Source of the DNA: Salinibacterium sp. NG253 | GTDB lineage: Bacteria > Actinomycetota > Actinomycetes > Actinomycetales > Microbacteriaceae | Direction of reading: 5' to 3' | Assembly: GCF_015864945.1 (NCBI RefSeq) | Contig: NZ_JADYWF010000001.1 | Span: 558,378 to 622,377 of the forward strand | Length of the DNA stretch: 64,000 bases | Shown here: piece after piece, positions 1-9,421 of the stretch | How positions within the stretch are numbered: position 1 is the stretch's first letter | How the letters are laid out: each line of letters begins with the position of its first letter | Made by a program: the position numbers and the translations under genes | The notes under the pieces: model-generated | Seen by the model: the letters and a program-made list of their open reading frames with translations, nothing else | The model's database searches: none | Told to the model about the DNA's origin: nothing

Positions 1-1043
1 TTCTGAACGCGACCGAGGTAAACGTTGCCGATGAGGCTAGCGTCTTGAGCCTTCGCTACGTAGTGCTCAACCAAGACGCCGTCTTCGAGAACACCAATCT
101 GGATGCGATCAAACTTCGAGCGGACCACCATGACGCGGTCAACACTTTCGCGGCGCGCGAGGAACTCGCTCTCCGTTACGACGGGGCGACGACGACCAGC
201 ATCGCGGCCATCGCGGCGGCGCTGCTTCTTGGCTTCAAGACGAGTCGAGCCCTTGACGCGTGTGGGTTCATTGCTGGGCTCTGCCTGCTTGCGCGGCTGG
301 CGAACCCGAACAACCGTGTTCGGTGATTCGTCGCCGGGGCGAGCGTCCTCACCGGAACGACGGCGTGAACGACGGCGAACGTTGCCCGCTTCGTCTTGGC
401 TATCGTTATCGTTTTTGCGACCGTCATTGTTGCGGTTGTCTCGACCATCGCGGTTGTCGCCATTGCGGTTGTCGCCATTGCGGTTATCGCCGTTGCGGTT
501 ATCCGAACCAGCGCCGTTGTCGTTACGCGAACGCGACGAACGAGCCGGCAGTGCGGGCAGGTCGGGAAGATCAGGTGCCTGAAAAAGCAGCGACGTCGTC
601 GACGGCGGGGTCACCGGAGCGGCTTTGGCTGTGGCGGCCTTCTCGGTCGTCTTCTTGGCGGCAGGGCTCTTGCGTGAGCGCGAACGAGTGGATGCCGTTG
701 AAGTCGACTTGGCGTCTGATTTTGCGTCTGTCTGTGCGGCATCCGGTGCGGTCGCAGCGGAGCTCGCGGCCTTGGACTCGGTCGCTGCCTTGTCTTTCAT
801 GCCGGTAACGGCATCCGGAACTTCGAGCCCGAGGTGTTCGCTTGCGGTCTTGGCGGCCGGACGCTGAGCAGCCTTCGCTGCGCGGGGTGCGCTCTCTGCA
901 ACCGGAGCCTCAACGGCGGGTTGTTCGACCGGCGGCTTCTGTGCCACTGGCTTCTCTACCGCTGCCTTTGAAGAAGGAAGAATGCGACCAAAAAGGCCCT
1001 TCTTCTTCGGAACATCTTTCGAATTATTGCTTTCATTCACCAT
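1..1043 (-). CDS. rne: Ribonuclease E/G, N-terminal part (runs off left edge)
   Basis: Endoribonuclease of the RNase E/G family, central to mRNA turnover and rRNA processing. Only the first ~347 codons are present; the catalytic core lies beyond base 1. The frame stays open from ATG 1043 to the window edge, and AAGGAG sits 9-14 nt upstream of it. Roughly the first 300 residues are Ala/Lys/Arg/Asp-rich and look disordered, including a run of NGDNR-type repeats. The S1 domain then begins, recognised from segments such as VLVEHYVAK and IGNVYLGRVQ close to the edge. Actinobacterial RNase E proteins commonly carry such an N-terminal extension, usually linked to RNA or protein binding. The gene follows ndk in the same direction, with a plus-strand VKOR gene between them. 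Confidence 0.9.
   Translation of the reverse strand, partial: MVNESNNSKDVPKKKGLFGRILPSSKAAVEKPVAQKPPVEQPAVEAPVAESAPRAAKAAQRPAAKTASEHLGLEVPDAVTGMKDKAATESKAASSAATAPDAAQTDAKSDAKSTSTASTRSRSRKSPAAKKTTEKAATAKAAPVTPPSTTSLLFQAPDLPDLPALPARSSRSRNDNGAGSDNRNGDNRNGDNRNGDNRDGRDNRNNDGRKNDNDSQDEAGNVRRRSRRRSGEDARPGDESPNTVVRVRQPRKQAEPSNEPTRVKGSTRLEAKKQRRRDGRDAGRRRPVVTESEFLARRESVDRVMVVRSKFDRIQIGVLEDGVLVEHYVAKAQDASLIGNVYLGRVQ
451..503. repeat. 15-bp tandem repeat coding NGDNR units in rne
   Basis: Three full copies plus part of a fourth of a 15-bp unit (cggttgtcgccattg and close variants) lie in frame within rne. Read on the minus strand they encode repeating Asn-Gly-Asp-Asn-Arg in the disordered N-terminal region. 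The first two copies are identical; the third differs at two positions. Copy number could vary between strains. Confidence 0.85.
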
Positions 1044-1372
1044 TGCTGGTGTACTCCTTGCCCTGTGTAGGCGACCGCGCCACCTACCGGGTACTCTCTC
1101 GTGCGCTATTCCCCCACCAAACCTATGGTTCAGGAACCGCTACTAATTCTTCAGGTCCTGCAACGGGCCCGTGGCTCGCGTTGCAGTTGTGCTCTCTCAC
1201 AGCACTCCGGAACTGGCTATCCGACGCACGCAACTAGCGTTGCGCAACTGGTCCGGTCGCTATGCCCGGGAAGACTTCTTGGTGTTGTTCCGAGCGCGGC
1301 TCGGAATAACTACGCTTCATTATCGCATGCATTCTCAGAAAGTGAGCCTGACGCGCGTGCGATAATCCCAGC
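1044..1372. promoter_or_regulatory. Divergent rne / VKOR intergenic region (329 bp)
   Basis: No gene is visible here. For VKOR, GATAAT at 1361-1366 lies only 7 nt before its ATG at 1373, as in a leaderless or near-leaderless promoter. For rne, the long region upstream of ATG 1043 contains several short inverted repeats: 8-bp arms at 1288-1306 (ttccgagc, gcg, gctcggaa), 6-bp arms at 1229-1244 (cgcaac, tagc, gttgcg) and the palindrome gttgcgcaac at 1239-1248. They would form hairpins in a long rne leader. RNase E autoregulation through its leader is known in enterobacteria; extending that here is inference. Confidence 0.5.
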
Positions 1373-1972
1373 ATGACTGCTTCCGGGGTTCGCAACAGGC
1401 CCATCGCCCTCGCTATTTTTCTGATCTTTGCTGGGGTAGTGGGGCTCTGGGCCTCATTCCAGCTCACACTAGAGAAACTCCACGTGCTCGAAAACCCGGA
1501 TGCCACGTTGAGCTGCGACTTCAGCATCGTCGTGCAATGCGCGGCCAATCTCGAGTCAGCGCAGGGCGCGTTGTTCGGCTTTCCTAACCCCATCATTGGC
1601 CTAGTGGCGTTCATGGCGCCGGTCGTTGTTGGCGCCGCGATACTCGCCGGAGCGCGCTTCAATAGCTGGTTCTGGGTCACGTTCAACCTCGGCGTAGCTG
1701 GCGCTTTCACGTTCATTCTGTGGCTCGCCTATCAGAGCATTTTCAACATCGGCACGCTGTGCCCGTGGTGCATGGTTGTGTGGTCCGTCACGATCCCCAT
1801 GTTCTGGGCAGTGACGCTTCGCAACCTCAAAGTCGGCGCGATCCCAGCTCCCCGTGCGCTTCGCAAAGCTGCCGGCGCCGCCTACAGCTGGGTGCCGGTG
1901 ATCACGATCGTCGGGTACATCATCATCGCCATCGTCGCTCAGTATCGACTCGACGTTCTGGCTTACCTCTAA
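1373..1972 (+). CDS. Vitamin K epoxide reductase (VKOR) family membrane oxidoreductase
   Basis: Membrane thiol oxidoreductase of 199 aa. In actinobacteria VKOR homologues replace DsbB: they reoxidise a DsbA-like thioredoxin-fold partner and pass electrons to quinone, driving disulfide formation outside the membrane. About four to five hydrophobic helices are visible. The redox motif CPWC is at residues 130-133, the loop cysteine pair is C48 and C56, and the family NP-x-x-G turn follows. The DsbA-like domain that is fused in some homologues is absent, so the partner is encoded elsewhere. A strong hairpin follows the stop. The gene stands alone on the plus strand between minus-strand rne and ndk. 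Confidence 0.9.
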   Translation: MTASGVRNRPIALAIFLIFAGVVGLWASFQLTLEKLHVLENPDATLSCDFSIVVQCAANLESAQGALFGFPNPIIGLVAFMAPVVVGAAILAGARFNSWFWVTFNLGVAGAFTFILWLAYQSIFNIGTLCPWCMVVWSVTIPMFWAVTLRNLKVGAIPAPRALRKAAGAAYSWVPVITIVGYIIIAIVAQYRLDVLAYL

Positions 1973-1995
1973 ACATATTCCCCACCGGGAACACG

Positions 1996-2037
1996 ACAAT
2001 GGCGAGAGCCTGACGATAGTCAGGCTCTCGCCATTGT
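1996..2037. terminator. Perfect 19-bp hairpin between convergent VKOR and ndk genes
   Basis: Arms of 19 bp (1996-2014 and 2019-2037) are perfectly complementary around a 4-nt gata loop. The hairpin lies 24 bp after the VKOR stop and before the ndk 3' end. No clear T-tract follows on either strand, so a bidirectional terminator or 3'-end stabiliser is inferred from its position. Confidence 0.7.
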
Positions 2038-2117
2038 GTCGTGACCTGAGACGCACTGCGGGTGAGGCTACGCAGCCGATCAGTCACCTACCCGTGAGGG
2101 TATAAAAGGGGTGCGAT

Positions 2118-2534
2118 TTAAGAGAACCACAGAGCGAGCTCACGCGCTGCCGACTCGGGCGAATCGCTGCCGTGCACAAGGTTCTGCTGAACAGCGAGGC
2201 CCCAATCACGACCGAGATCTCCACGGATCGTTCCGGGAGCTGCCGTCGTGGGGTCAGTGGTGCCGGCGAGCGAACGGAAGCCCTCGATTGCACGGTTGCC
2301 CGTGATGCGAAGCGCGACCGTCGGGCCGGACTGCATGAAGTCGAGCAGCGGCTCGTAAAACGGCTTGCCTTCGTGCTCGGCGTAGTGCTGTGACAGAAGG
2401 TCGACATCCGCCTGCACAAGACGCACGTCTACCAGCTGGTAGCCCTTCGCTTCGATGCGGCGAAGGATTTCGCCCGTCAGATTGCGAGCAACGCCGTCAG
2501 GCTTGATCAGTACAAGGGTCTCTTCGATGTTCAT
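2118..2534 (-). CDS. ndk: Nucleoside diphosphate kinase
   Basis: Transfers the gamma phosphate of ATP to nucleoside diphosphates through a phospho-histidine, balancing NTP and dNTP pools in the cytoplasm. The 138-aa length is normal. The N-terminal [10 protein letters not shown] strand is present, and the active-site motif NLVHGSDS places the catalytic histidine at residue 121. Its start overlaps the end of the DUF4233 gene by 4 nt, making it the last gene of the ileS-folC-DUF4233-ndk operon. Confidence 0.97.
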   Translation of the reverse strand: MNIEETLVLIKPDGVARNLTGEILRRIEAKGYQLVDVRLVQADVDLLSQHYAEHEGKPFYEPLLDFMQSGPTVALRITGNRAIEGFRSLAGTTDPTTAAPGTIRGDLGRDWGLAVQQNLVHGSDSPESAARELALWFS

Positions 2535-2932
2535 TGTGTCTCCTCAGAGGGGGTGGTCATGGACTGGGTGTTAAGTATTTCGGCCTTGGCGCGGTCGAGT
2601 TGCTGGCCCTTGATGAAGCAATAGATCCAGATGCCAGCAAAACCTGCTCCCACGAAAAACATCGGCGTGAGGATGAAACCAAGAGCAACGAGACCGACCT
2701 GCAGCGCCCAACCAACCCAGAGGGCACCCGGGCGGTGCAGCATCCGGGCAAGAGCGACGAACACGAGGATCAGAACTGCTCCCCCAATGAACGCTGGTGC
2801 CGGAGCAAGAGCTTTGAGCCCGAACGCCGTCAGCGCGACGAAGAAGATCAGCGTGGCGTCGAGCACCAAGACGATGCTCAGTAGCAGTTCAGTGACGGAG
2901 CGCTTTCTGCGGACCGCGGGTGCGGCGGTCAC
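2531..2932 (-). CDS. DUF4233 domain membrane protein
   Basis: Integral membrane protein of 133 aa with about four hydrophobic helices, roughly at residues 15-36, 44-64, 70-88 and 91-110, and a short charged C-terminus. It matches the DUF4233 family, which in actinobacteria sits almost always between folC and ndk. Function unknown. It overlaps folC (4 nt) upstream and ndk (4 nt) downstream, so it is translationally coupled to both. The conserved position suggests a link to envelope or folate/nucleotide metabolism, but nothing in the sequence fixes one. Confidence 0.85.
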   Translation of the reverse strand: MTAAPAVRRKRSVTELLLSIVLVLDATLIFFVALTAFGLKALAPAPAFIGGAVLILVFVALARMLHRPGALWVGWALQVGLVALGFILTPMFFVGAGFAGIWIYCFIKGQQLDRAKAEILNTQSMTTPSEETQ

Positions 2933-4461
2933 GGTTTCCAGCCTTCCGCCTCGGCAAGAGCGAGTGCCTCACCGACGAGAGTGATGGAACCCGTTACGAC
3001 GACAGCACGGCGTTCGTTCTCTGCGGCCCAGCTGCGCGCCAACTCCATCGCTTCGGCAAAGGAATCGAAATCGGTGGTCTCATCGGTAAACGCGCGAACC
3101 GTCTCAACGAGTTCCTCTGGAGGAACGGCACGGTCAGACTGTGATGCCGTCACGTAGAAGCGATTAGCAACGGGGGCGAGAGCCTCCACGATGCCAGCAG
3201 CGTCCTTGTCGTCAACGACCGCGATCACAAAAGCGATGTCTTCGAAGGTGAAGTATTCCTTGAGCGCTGCGGCGAGAGCCGCTGCCCCATGAGGGTTGTG
3301 AGCGGCATCCACAATCACGGTGGGTTCTGCACCAATAACCTGCAGTCGCCCCGGCGACGCGACGGTAGCGAGCCCTTCAGCGAGCACATCGTGAACGAGC
3401 GCCTGGCTGCCAGCGCCCAAGAACGACTCAACGGCAGCGATAGCGAGCGCGGCGTTGTGCCCCTGGAACTCCCCAAACAGCGGCATAAACAGGTCAGAGT
3501 AGGTGCCGGCGAGTCCGCGCACCGAAATAAGTTGGCCGCCCACGGCAACATTGCTGCTGAGGAGCTCGAACGCATCGCCCTCGACACCAATCGTTGACTC
3601 GGTAAGGTCTGCTGCGCGCTCCAACTCGATCTGAGCATCCGACGACTGAATAGCCGACACGATCGCTGCAGCCGGCTTGATAATGCCCGCCTTGGTGCGC
3701 GCAATCTGCGCAATTGTCGTACCCAAACGATGCGTGTGATCGAGCGCAATCGGCGTGAACACGGCAACTTGACCGTCAGCGACATTCGTGGAATCCCACT
3801 CGCCACCCATGCCGACCTCAAGGATGGCGACGTCGATAGGGGCATCCGCAAAGCTCGCAAATGCCAGCACCGTCAGCGCCTCAAAGTAGGTGAGCGCTTC
3901 TTCGCCCTTGGCCATCAGCTCGGCATCGACCATGAGCAGGAACGGACGGATGTCAGCCCAGTTCTCGGCCAGTGCCCGGTTCGAAATCGCCCGGCCATCA
4001 ATCACGATGCGCTCGTTGACGCGCACCAGATGCGGACTCGTCATGAGCCCCGTGCGCAGCCCATAGGCGCGCAGAATGCTTTCGATGATGCGACTCGTGG
4101 AGGTCTTGCCGTTGGTGCCCGTGACGTGGATAACGGGGTACGTGCGCTGCGGGTCGCCGATCAACTCGACGGCGCGACGAGTTGCTTCGAGCCGCGGTTG
4201 AGGCGCCTGCTCCCCCACTCGAGCGAGCAGCTCTTCGAACACATTGTTGGCATCCGAGAGGTATTCAGTGTCTTCAAGTTCGAAGTCTGAATCCTCATCG
4301 ATGTTCGTGCCTTCAAAACCATCCGCGAAGGGACTCAGGTCGGCAAGGGGATGCTCCGGGCCAAGCTCGGCGCGTTCTTCGTCGGTCAACGACGCCTCAA
4401 TGGGGTCGCCGTTTTCGTCGAATTGGCCGTCGTTACCGAGTTCATCATCGCGGTCAGACAT
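2929..4461 (-). CDS. folC: Bifunctional folylpolyglutamate synthase / dihydrofolate synthase
   Basis: Mur-ligase-family enzyme that adds glutamate to dihydropteroate and then to folates, using ATP. The product is 510 aa. The first ~75 residues form a very acidic, low-complexity extension that the E. coli enzyme lacks. The catalytic part then begins, with the P-loop GTNGKTS near residue 115, the conserved SPHL and ERI segments, the EVGMGG motif, LDHTHRLG and DAAHNPHG in the C-terminal domain. It overlaps the ileS 3' end by 8 nt and the DUF4233 start by 4 nt, so it is expressed from the ileS T-box promoter. Confidence 0.95.
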   Translation of the reverse strand: MSDRDDELGNDGQFDENGDPIEASLTDEERAELGPEHPLADLSPFADGFEGTNIDEDSDFELEDTEYLSDANNVFEELLARVGEQAPQPRLEATRRAVELIGDPQRTYPVIHVTGTNGKTSTSRIIESILRAYGLRTGLMTSPHLVRVNERIVIDGRAISNRALAENWADIRPFLLMVDAELMAKGEEALTYFEALTVLAFASFADAPIDVAILEVGMGGEWDSTNVADGQVAVFTPIALDHTHRLGTTIAQIARTKAGIIKPAAAIVSAIQSSDAQIELERAADLTESTIGVEGDAFELLSSNVAVGGQLISVRGLAGTYSDLFMPLFGEFQGHNAALAIAAVESFLGAGSQALVHDVLAEGLATVASPGRLQVIGAEPTVIVDAAHNPHGAAALAAALKEYFTFEDIAFVIAVVDDKDAAGIVEALAPVANRFYVTASQSDRAVPPEELVETVRAFTDETTDFDSFAEAMELARSWAAENERRAVVVTGSITLVGEALALAEAEGWKP

Positions 4462-7400
4462 TGGTCGTTCCCATCTTGGTGATGTCGATCACCAGCGCGC
4501 CGTTATTGGCGTATTTTCCTGCCGCGAGTTGCGTGCGGTGCACCTCTAGTGTGCCCTCTTCGAGATCATTCGCGAAGGCCTGAACGGTGGTTTGCGCTGC
4601 AAGCGTTTCTGAGGAAATCATGGCGCTGTGGAATCCGATGGCCTCGTGGTCGGCGGGGTCTGGCGCCCCAATCGTCAGAGAGATGCGGTCGCTCACGTCG
4701 AAGCCTGCCGCCTTGCGGGCATCCTGAATCGCACGGATGACATCGCGAGCGAGGCCCTCCGCCGAGAGTTCTGGAGTGAGTTGGGTGTCAATGATCACAA
4801 AGCCACCCTCAGAGAGGAACGCGATTGCGCTGGCCTCGTCGGCGGCTTCCATCTGGAGCTCGTACTCGCCGGCTTCCAGCGGCATCCCGTCGACGGAAAC
4901 ACCCTCGGCCGTGGTTTCCCAGTTGCCGGCCTTGGCTTCCTTGATGACCTGCTGCACTTGCTTGCCGACACGCGGGCCGAGAGCACGAGCGTTGACGGTG
5001 AGCTTCTTGGTGATGCCGAAGCTCTCCAACGAACCTTCTTCGAGAGCGTCAAATTTCACAGCCTTGACGTTGAGCTCATCGCGAAGGATGTCGCTAAACG
5101 GCGCGAGAGCCGCGGGGGTCTCGCTTACGACGGTCAGCGAAGCCAGAGGCAGTCGCACGCGCAGGCTGCGAGCCTTGCGCAGAGCAAGTCCGCTTGAGGC
5201 GATCTCACGCACGCGGTCCATCGAAGCAACCAGATCGTGGTCAGCCGGGAAAGCTGCGGCGTCAGGCCAATCCGTGAGGTGCACGCTGCGGCCGTTGGTG
5301 AGGCCGCGCCACATCTCTTCCGAGATGAGCGGGAGCAACGGTGCCGCAACTCGCGCCACGGTCTCCAAGACCGTGTAGAGAGTGTCGAAGGCATCCTTGT
5401 CGTCGCCGCTCCAGAAGCGGTCACGGCTGCGACGCACGTACCAGTTGGTGAGCACATCGGCGAAGTCGCGGAGCTTGGCCGCCGCCATCGGGCTGTCGAG
5501 GGCATCGAGTTCGGTAGTGACATCCTCAATCAGCTCTCGCGTCTTAGCGAGCAAGTAGCGGTCGAGAACGTTCGTAGAATCGGTGCGCCAACTCGCCTCA
5601 TAGTTATCGGCAGCGTTGGCGTAGAGAGTGAAGAAGTAGTACGTGCTCCACAGCGGCAGCAGCATCTGGCGAACACCATCACGGATGCCCTCTTCGGTAA
5701 CCATGAGGTTTCCGCCGCGTATCACCGAGCTCGACATCAGGAACCAGCGCATAGCGTCAGCACCGTCACGCTCGAACACTTCGGAGACATCCGGGTAGTT
5801 ACGCAGGCTCTTCGACATCTTTTGGCCGTCATTGCCGAGCACGATGCCGTGGCTGATGACGTTAGAGAAGGCCGGGCGGTCGAACAACGCCGTCGAGAGC
5901 GTGTGGAGGGTGTAGAACCATCCGCGAGTCTGACCGATGTACTCCACGATGAAGTCGGCAGGGCTGTGGGTGTCGAACCACTCCTGGTTCTCGAACGGGT
6001 AGTGAACCTGAGCGAAGGGCATCGAACCCGAATCGAACCACACGTCGAGCACGTCTTCGATACGACGCATCGTCGACTGACCACTCGGATCGTCGGGGTT
6101 CGGTCGCGTCAACTCATCGATAAACGGGCGGTGCAGGTCGGGCTCGCCCTCGTGGTTGAGAGGCAAGCGGCCGAAGTCGGCTTGGATCTCAGCCAGCGAA
6201 CCGTAGACATCCACGCGCGGGAAGTCAGGGTTGTCGCTCTTCCAGATCGGGATCGGCGAACCCCAATAGCGGTTGCGGCTGATCGACCAGTCGCGGGCAT
6301 TGCTCACCCACTTGCCGAACTGGCCCTCCTTGACGTTCTCGGGAACCCAGTTGATCTCCTGGTTGAGCTCGCCCATGCGGTCGCGGAACTCCGGAACCTT
6401 CACGAACCAGCTCGACACCGCCTTGTAGATCAGCGGGTTGCGGCAGCGCCAGCAGTGCGGGTAGGAGTGCTCGTAGCTGGCGACCTTGAGCAGGCGGCCC
6501 TCTTCGCGCAGCAACTTCGTGAGCGGCTTGTTGGCATCGAACACCTGCATGCCTTCAACGGGCGGCACCGACGGCAAGAACTTGCCACCATCGTCAACCG
6601 AGATAACAACGGGGATGCCGGCAGCGGCACACACATTTTGGTCATCTTCACCGTAGGCGGGCGCCTGGTGCACGATGCCGGTACCTTCACCGGTGGCAAC
6701 GTAGTCGGCGACCAAGAACTGCCACGCGTTTTCGGTGCCGTAGGTTTCGACATCCGCATAGAAATCCCAGAGGCGGTCATAGCGAACGCCCGCGAGTTCG
6801 GCACCCTTGATGGTGCGCGTGACTGCAGCAAGAGCTTCCTCAGCAGTCTCGTAGCCAAGTTCTTTCGCGTAGGCCGCGATGGTGTCGCCCGCAAGCATGA
6901 ACTGGGCGGAGCCCTGCTCCGAACCGTCGCCAGCACCGAGCGGGCCAGCAGGCAGCACCGCGTAGTCGATGTCAGGACCGACAGCGAGAGCAAGGTTGGT
7001 GGGGAGCGTCCACGGGGTGGTCGTCCAGGCAAGAGCCTTCACGCCGGTGAGACCCAGCGCCTCTGCCTTCACGCCATCGAGAGGGAACGTGACCGTGACG
7101 GTCTGGTCTTGACGCATCTTGTAGACGTCGTCATCCATGCGCAGTTCGTGGTTGGAAAGCGGGGTTTCGTCATTCCAGCAGTACGGCAGCACTCGGAAAC
7201 CCTCGTAGGCGAGGTTCTTCGTGTGCAACTGCTTGAACGCCCAGATGACGCTCTCCATGAAGTTGACATCGAGCGTCTTGTAGTCGTTCTCGAAGTCGAC
7301 CCAACGCGCCATGCGCGTCACATACTCTTGCCATTCGCCGGTGTACTTGAGCACCGATTCGCGAGCGGCGGCATTGAACTTGTCGATGCCCATCTCTTCG

Positions 7401-7744
7401 ATCTGGCTCTTCTCGGTGATGCCAAGCTGGCGCATCGCTTCGAGTTCAGCGGGGAGTCCGTGGGTGTCCCAGCCGAAGCGACGGTGCACTTGCTTGCCGC
7501 GCATGGTCTGGTAGCGCGGAAAGAGGTCTTTGGCGTAGCCGGTCAGCAGGTGACCGTAGTGCGGGAGGCCATTGGCAAAAGGAGGACCGTCGTAGAAGAC
7601 CCACTCATCGGCGCCTTCACGCTGATCAATGGATGCCTGAAAAGTGCCGTCTGCCTTCCAGTACGAGAGCACTTGCTCTTCGATCGCCGGAAACTTCGGG
7701 GACGGCGCGACGGAATCATCTGAGCTGTGGCGGGGATACGACAT
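4454..7744 (-). CDS. ileS: Isoleucyl-tRNA synthetase (eukaryote-like, type 2)
   Basis: Class I aminoacyl-tRNA synthetase of 1096 aa that charges tRNA-Ile and edits Val-tRNA-Ile. The start at 7744 is chosen because it is preceded by GGAG and because the frame upstream is T-box leader, although an in-frame ATG occurs at 7837. Visible features are the HIGH-type motif HYGH within a PPFANGLP context, the CP1 editing domain with [12 protein letters not shown], the KMSKS motif, the anticodon-binding domain and a long C-terminal DUF5915-type region. HYGH and this C-terminus place it in the IleS2 clade, many of whose members are insensitive to mupirocin; resistance here is inference. It heads the operon ileS-folC-DUF4233-ndk. 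Confidence 0.96.
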   Translation of the reverse strand: MSYPRHSSDDSVAPSPKFPAIEEQVLSYWKADGTFQASIDQREGADEWVFYDGPPFANGLPHYGHLLTGYAKDLFPRYQTMRGKQVHRRFGWDTHGLPAELEAMRQLGITEKSQIEEMGIDKFNAAARESVLKYTGEWQEYVTRMARWVDFENDYKTLDVNFMESVIWAFKQLHTKNLAYEGFRVLPYCWNDETPLSNHELRMDDDVYKMRQDQTVTVTFPLDGVKAEALGLTGVKALAWTTTPWTLPTNLALAVGPDIDYAVLPAGPLGAGDGSEQGSAQFMLAGDTIAAYAKELGYETAEEALAAVTRTIKGAELAGVRYDRLWDFYADVETYGTENAWQFLVADYVATGEGTGIVHQAPAYGEDDQNVCAAAGIPVVISVDDGGKFLPSVPPVEGMQVFDANKPLTKLLREEGRLLKVASYEHSYPHCWRCRNPLIYKAVSSWFVKVPEFRDRMGELNQEINWVPENVKEGQFGKWVSNARDWSISRNRYWGSPIPIWKSDNPDFPRVDVYGSLAEIQADFGRLPLNHEGEPDLHRPFIDELTRPNPDDPSGQSTMRRIEDVLDVWFDSGSMPFAQVHYPFENQEWFDTHSPADFIVEYIGQTRGWFYTLHTLSTALFDRPAFSNVISHGIVLGNDGQKMSKSLRNYPDVSEVFERDGADAMRWFLMSSSVIRGGNLMVTEEGIRDGVRQMLLPLWSTYYFFTLYANAADNYEASWRTDSTNVLDRYLLAKTRELIEDVTTELDALDSPMAAAKLRDFADVLTNWYVRRSRDRFWSGDDKDAFDTLYTVLETVARVAAPLLPLISEEMWRGLTNGRSVHLTDWPDAAAFPADHDLVASMDRVREIASSGLALRKARSLRVRLPLASLTVVSETPAALAPFSDILRDELNVKAVKFDALEEGSLESFGITKKLTVNARALGPRVGKQVQQVIKEAKAGNWETTAEGVSVDGMPLEAGEYELQMEAADEASAIAFLSEGGFVIIDTQLTPELSAEGLARDVIRAIQDARKAAGFDVSDRISLTIGAPDPADHEAIGFHSAMISSETLAAQTTVQAFANDLEEGTLEVHRTQLAAGKYANNGALVIDITKMGTTNV

Positions 7745-7965
7745 GAGGCTCCAGTGGTACGTAGGTGCGAATAGTCTGCACGAGGACGACCTTTCAGCCG
7801 CGGTACCACCCCGCTTATGCACCCAGAGGCACACCACTCATATTGCTGTGACGGGCTTACCCGTTCGGTTCTACCGCCGCCCGCTCCCCCGCCGAAGCTG
7901 AAGTTGAGATGGTTTCTTCCGAACGCTCCCCGGTGATAGCCGGTTCATAGCGTGTGGCAGCAATG
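7745..7965 (-). promoter_or_regulatory. ileS T-box leader (translation-type)
   Basis: tRNA-Ile-sensing leader. The T-box bulge sequence TGGTACCGCGG occupies 7808-7798 (minus strand). The Stem I specifier region reads GGCTATCACCGGGGAGC at 7941-7925, with ATC (Ile) at 7937-7935, as in known actinobacterial ileS T-boxes. The T-box core GTGGTAC (7809-7803) is complementary over 7 bp to GTACCAC (7760-7754), which directly precedes the TGGAG ribosome-binding site. No intrinsic terminator is visible. Uncharged tRNA-Ile would therefore act on ribosome access rather than on transcription. Confidence 0.9.
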
Positions 7966-7987
7966 ATACGCGAGTTAGCTGACCGTT

Positions 7988-8013
7988 GAGCGCTATTTCT
8001 GAGCGCTATTTCT
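7988..8013. repeat. 13-bp tandem duplication at the DUF1648 gene end
   Basis: gagcgctatttct occurs twice head to tail (7988-8000 and 8001-8013). The second copy contains the stop codon of the minus-strand DUF1648 gene. It looks like a recent small duplication of the gene's 3' end. Confidence 0.85.
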
Positions 8014-9010
8014 TGGCGACCGTAGCGAGCGTTTCGGCACCCAGCTGGGCATCGTGCATCGTGACGATGAACTTTTTGCCGTTCATCCGCGTCACTTCGA
8101 TGGCATCACCTTTGGAGAGCACGATGCCGCTGCGGCCATCGGGAGCCCAACGCCAGCCGTAGCCACCGAACTCGCCCATCGGGTTGACGTCGACGACGGC
8201 GACGGACTCGATCTGGTCGGGCGCAATGGTGATGCGAGGAAAACCGAGAGCGGAGCGAACTTTGAGCCCGCGCTGATCGATCGTCACACGCCAGGAAAGC
8301 GTGCTGACGGCCAGCGCAATCACGAAGAGTCCGATGACGGCGGGTAAGAGAAGTTGCTCGGGATTGCTGACGGCCTGCACTGCGAGCGCGATTGCTAATG
8401 CTGCGAGGGCAGCGCCGACGATGATCACGACGCCTGGACCAACCCGCGTCGTGGTGGAGAAGTGCACGCGCTGCGTAGCAGCACCCGCGATGGGCTTCGC
8501 GGTAACAGGGGTCGACGTGATGTACTCCGCGGGTGGAAGCATGAGCCACGCAAAGAGAGCCATGACGAGCGCGATGGGGAATGCGGCAATGGCAATTCCT
8601 CCGATCGCAGGAGCATTCTCAGCGTTCTCAAGTCCTCGCTGAACAGCAAGTGAGCCCGCCGCTGTGACGCTGAGCGTGATCGACAGGAACATGGATGCGG
8701 CCACCATGATCTTGTGTCCCCAGAGCATTCCGCCGTTAGGGCCACCCTTCCAGCTGGCGAAGGCGGCAAGCGCCGCGAAGATTAGCGTCATCAGTAGCGG
8801 CAACACAATCACGCTGCCCACGGTGGAGTATCCGTCTGGACCCGTGGTTCCCCAGTGCGAGGCAACCGGGCTCGGAAGCTCGGGAATCCACAACGCCATG
8901 ATGAAGGCAGCGGCCAGCGCGATTACGAGCGGGATCACCACGCCGATCACAATGATCAGACGGCGGTTTCGCGTGAGTTGGGGCGAAACATTCTCGGCGG
9001 GAAGGGTCAT
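8006..9010 (-). CDS. DUF1648 domain membrane protein
   Basis: Integral membrane protein of 334 aa. The N-terminal DUF1648 signature (LPSPVASHWG plus a GPDG turn, ~residues 49-60) follows a first transmembrane helix. About seven further hydrophobic segments follow, then a C-terminal soluble part of ~100 residues. The family resembles Bacillus YtrA-cluster and SdpI-type membrane proteins; biochemical role unknown. The start overlaps the GntR regulator by 4 nt, so the pair is translationally coupled, as in other YtrA-type regulator/DUF1648 pairs that answer envelope stress or cell-wall antibiotics. The antibiotic link is family knowledge, not visible here. Confidence 0.85.
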   Translation of the reverse strand: MTLPAENVSPQLTRNRRLIIVIGVVIPLVIALAAAFIMALWIPELPSPVASHWGTTGPDGYSTVGSVIVLPLLMTLIFAALAAFASWKGGPNGGMLWGHKIMVAASMFLSITLSVTAAGSLAVQRGLENAENAPAIGGIAIAAFPIALVMALFAWLMLPPAEYITSTPVTAKPIAGAATQRVHFSTTTRVGPGVVIIVGAALAALAIALAVQAVSNPEQLLLPAVIGLFVIALAVSTLSWRVTIDQRGLKVRSALGFPRITIAPDQIESVAVVDVNPMGEFGGYGWRWAPDGRSGIVLSKGDAIEVTRMNGKKFIVTMHDAQLGAETLATVAKK

Positions 9011-9357
9011 TGGTATTCCTCTCGGATGAGGGCGGTAAGAGTAGCGAGTGAAACCTTGTGGGCGCGCGCTTCAGCAACAACAGCGGTGATGCCGTCGGCG
9101 AGCGAATCGTAGCTGTGGGCGGTGGTGGCAACGATGGCCCCACGGCCGCGGCGGAGTTCGATGAATCCCTCGTCGCGCAATTCTTGGTAGGCGCGTAAGA
9201 CGGTGTGCATGTTGACGCCGAGAGAGCTGGCTAGTTCTCGTGCGCTGGGGAGCCTATCCCCCGCCGTGACAGTTTTGTCGATGACGGATTGGCGGATGCT
9301 CGCCGCGAGCTGCTCGAAGAGCGGCGTCTCTGACGCGGGATCCACTCGAACTAGCAT
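9007..9357 (-). CDS. GntR-family regulator, YtrA subfamily
   Basis: Short repressor of 116 aa with an N-terminal winged helix-turn-helix (about residues 10-72: SIRQSVI, GDRLPSARELA, NMHTVLRAYQEL, RGRGAIV). A ~40-residue tail serves for dimerisation and there is no large effector domain; this is the YtrA layout. It is the first gene of a two-gene operon with the DUF1648 protein and presumably represses itself through the inverted repeat just upstream. Confidence 0.92.
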   Translation of the reverse strand: MLVRVDPASETPLFEQLAASIRQSVIDKTVTAGDRLPSARELASSLGVNMHTVLRAYQELRDEGFIELRRGRGAIVATTAHSYDSLADGITAVVAEARAHKVSLATLTALIREEYQ

Positions 9358-9372
9358 GACGTCATCATAGTT

Positions 9373-9391
9373 GTTCTAGTTGGACTAGCAC
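9373..9391. promoter_or_regulatory. Candidate GntR operator
   Basis: Inverted repeat with arms gttctagt / actagcac around tgg. Seven of eight pairs match, and the core ctagt-tgg-actag is perfect. It lies 16-34 bp upstream of the gntR start, where an autorepressor would bind. Assigned from symmetry and position only. Confidence 0.55.
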
Positions 9392-9421
9392 AAGCGCGCT
9401 CTAGGTGGATCACCGTGCGCC

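Noticed and set aside
5237-7723. Open frame of over 800 codons antisense to ileS
   Set aside because: Low-complexity Arg/Val/Glu composition, no domain, and it mirrors the codon pattern of ileS; a high-GC shadow frame.
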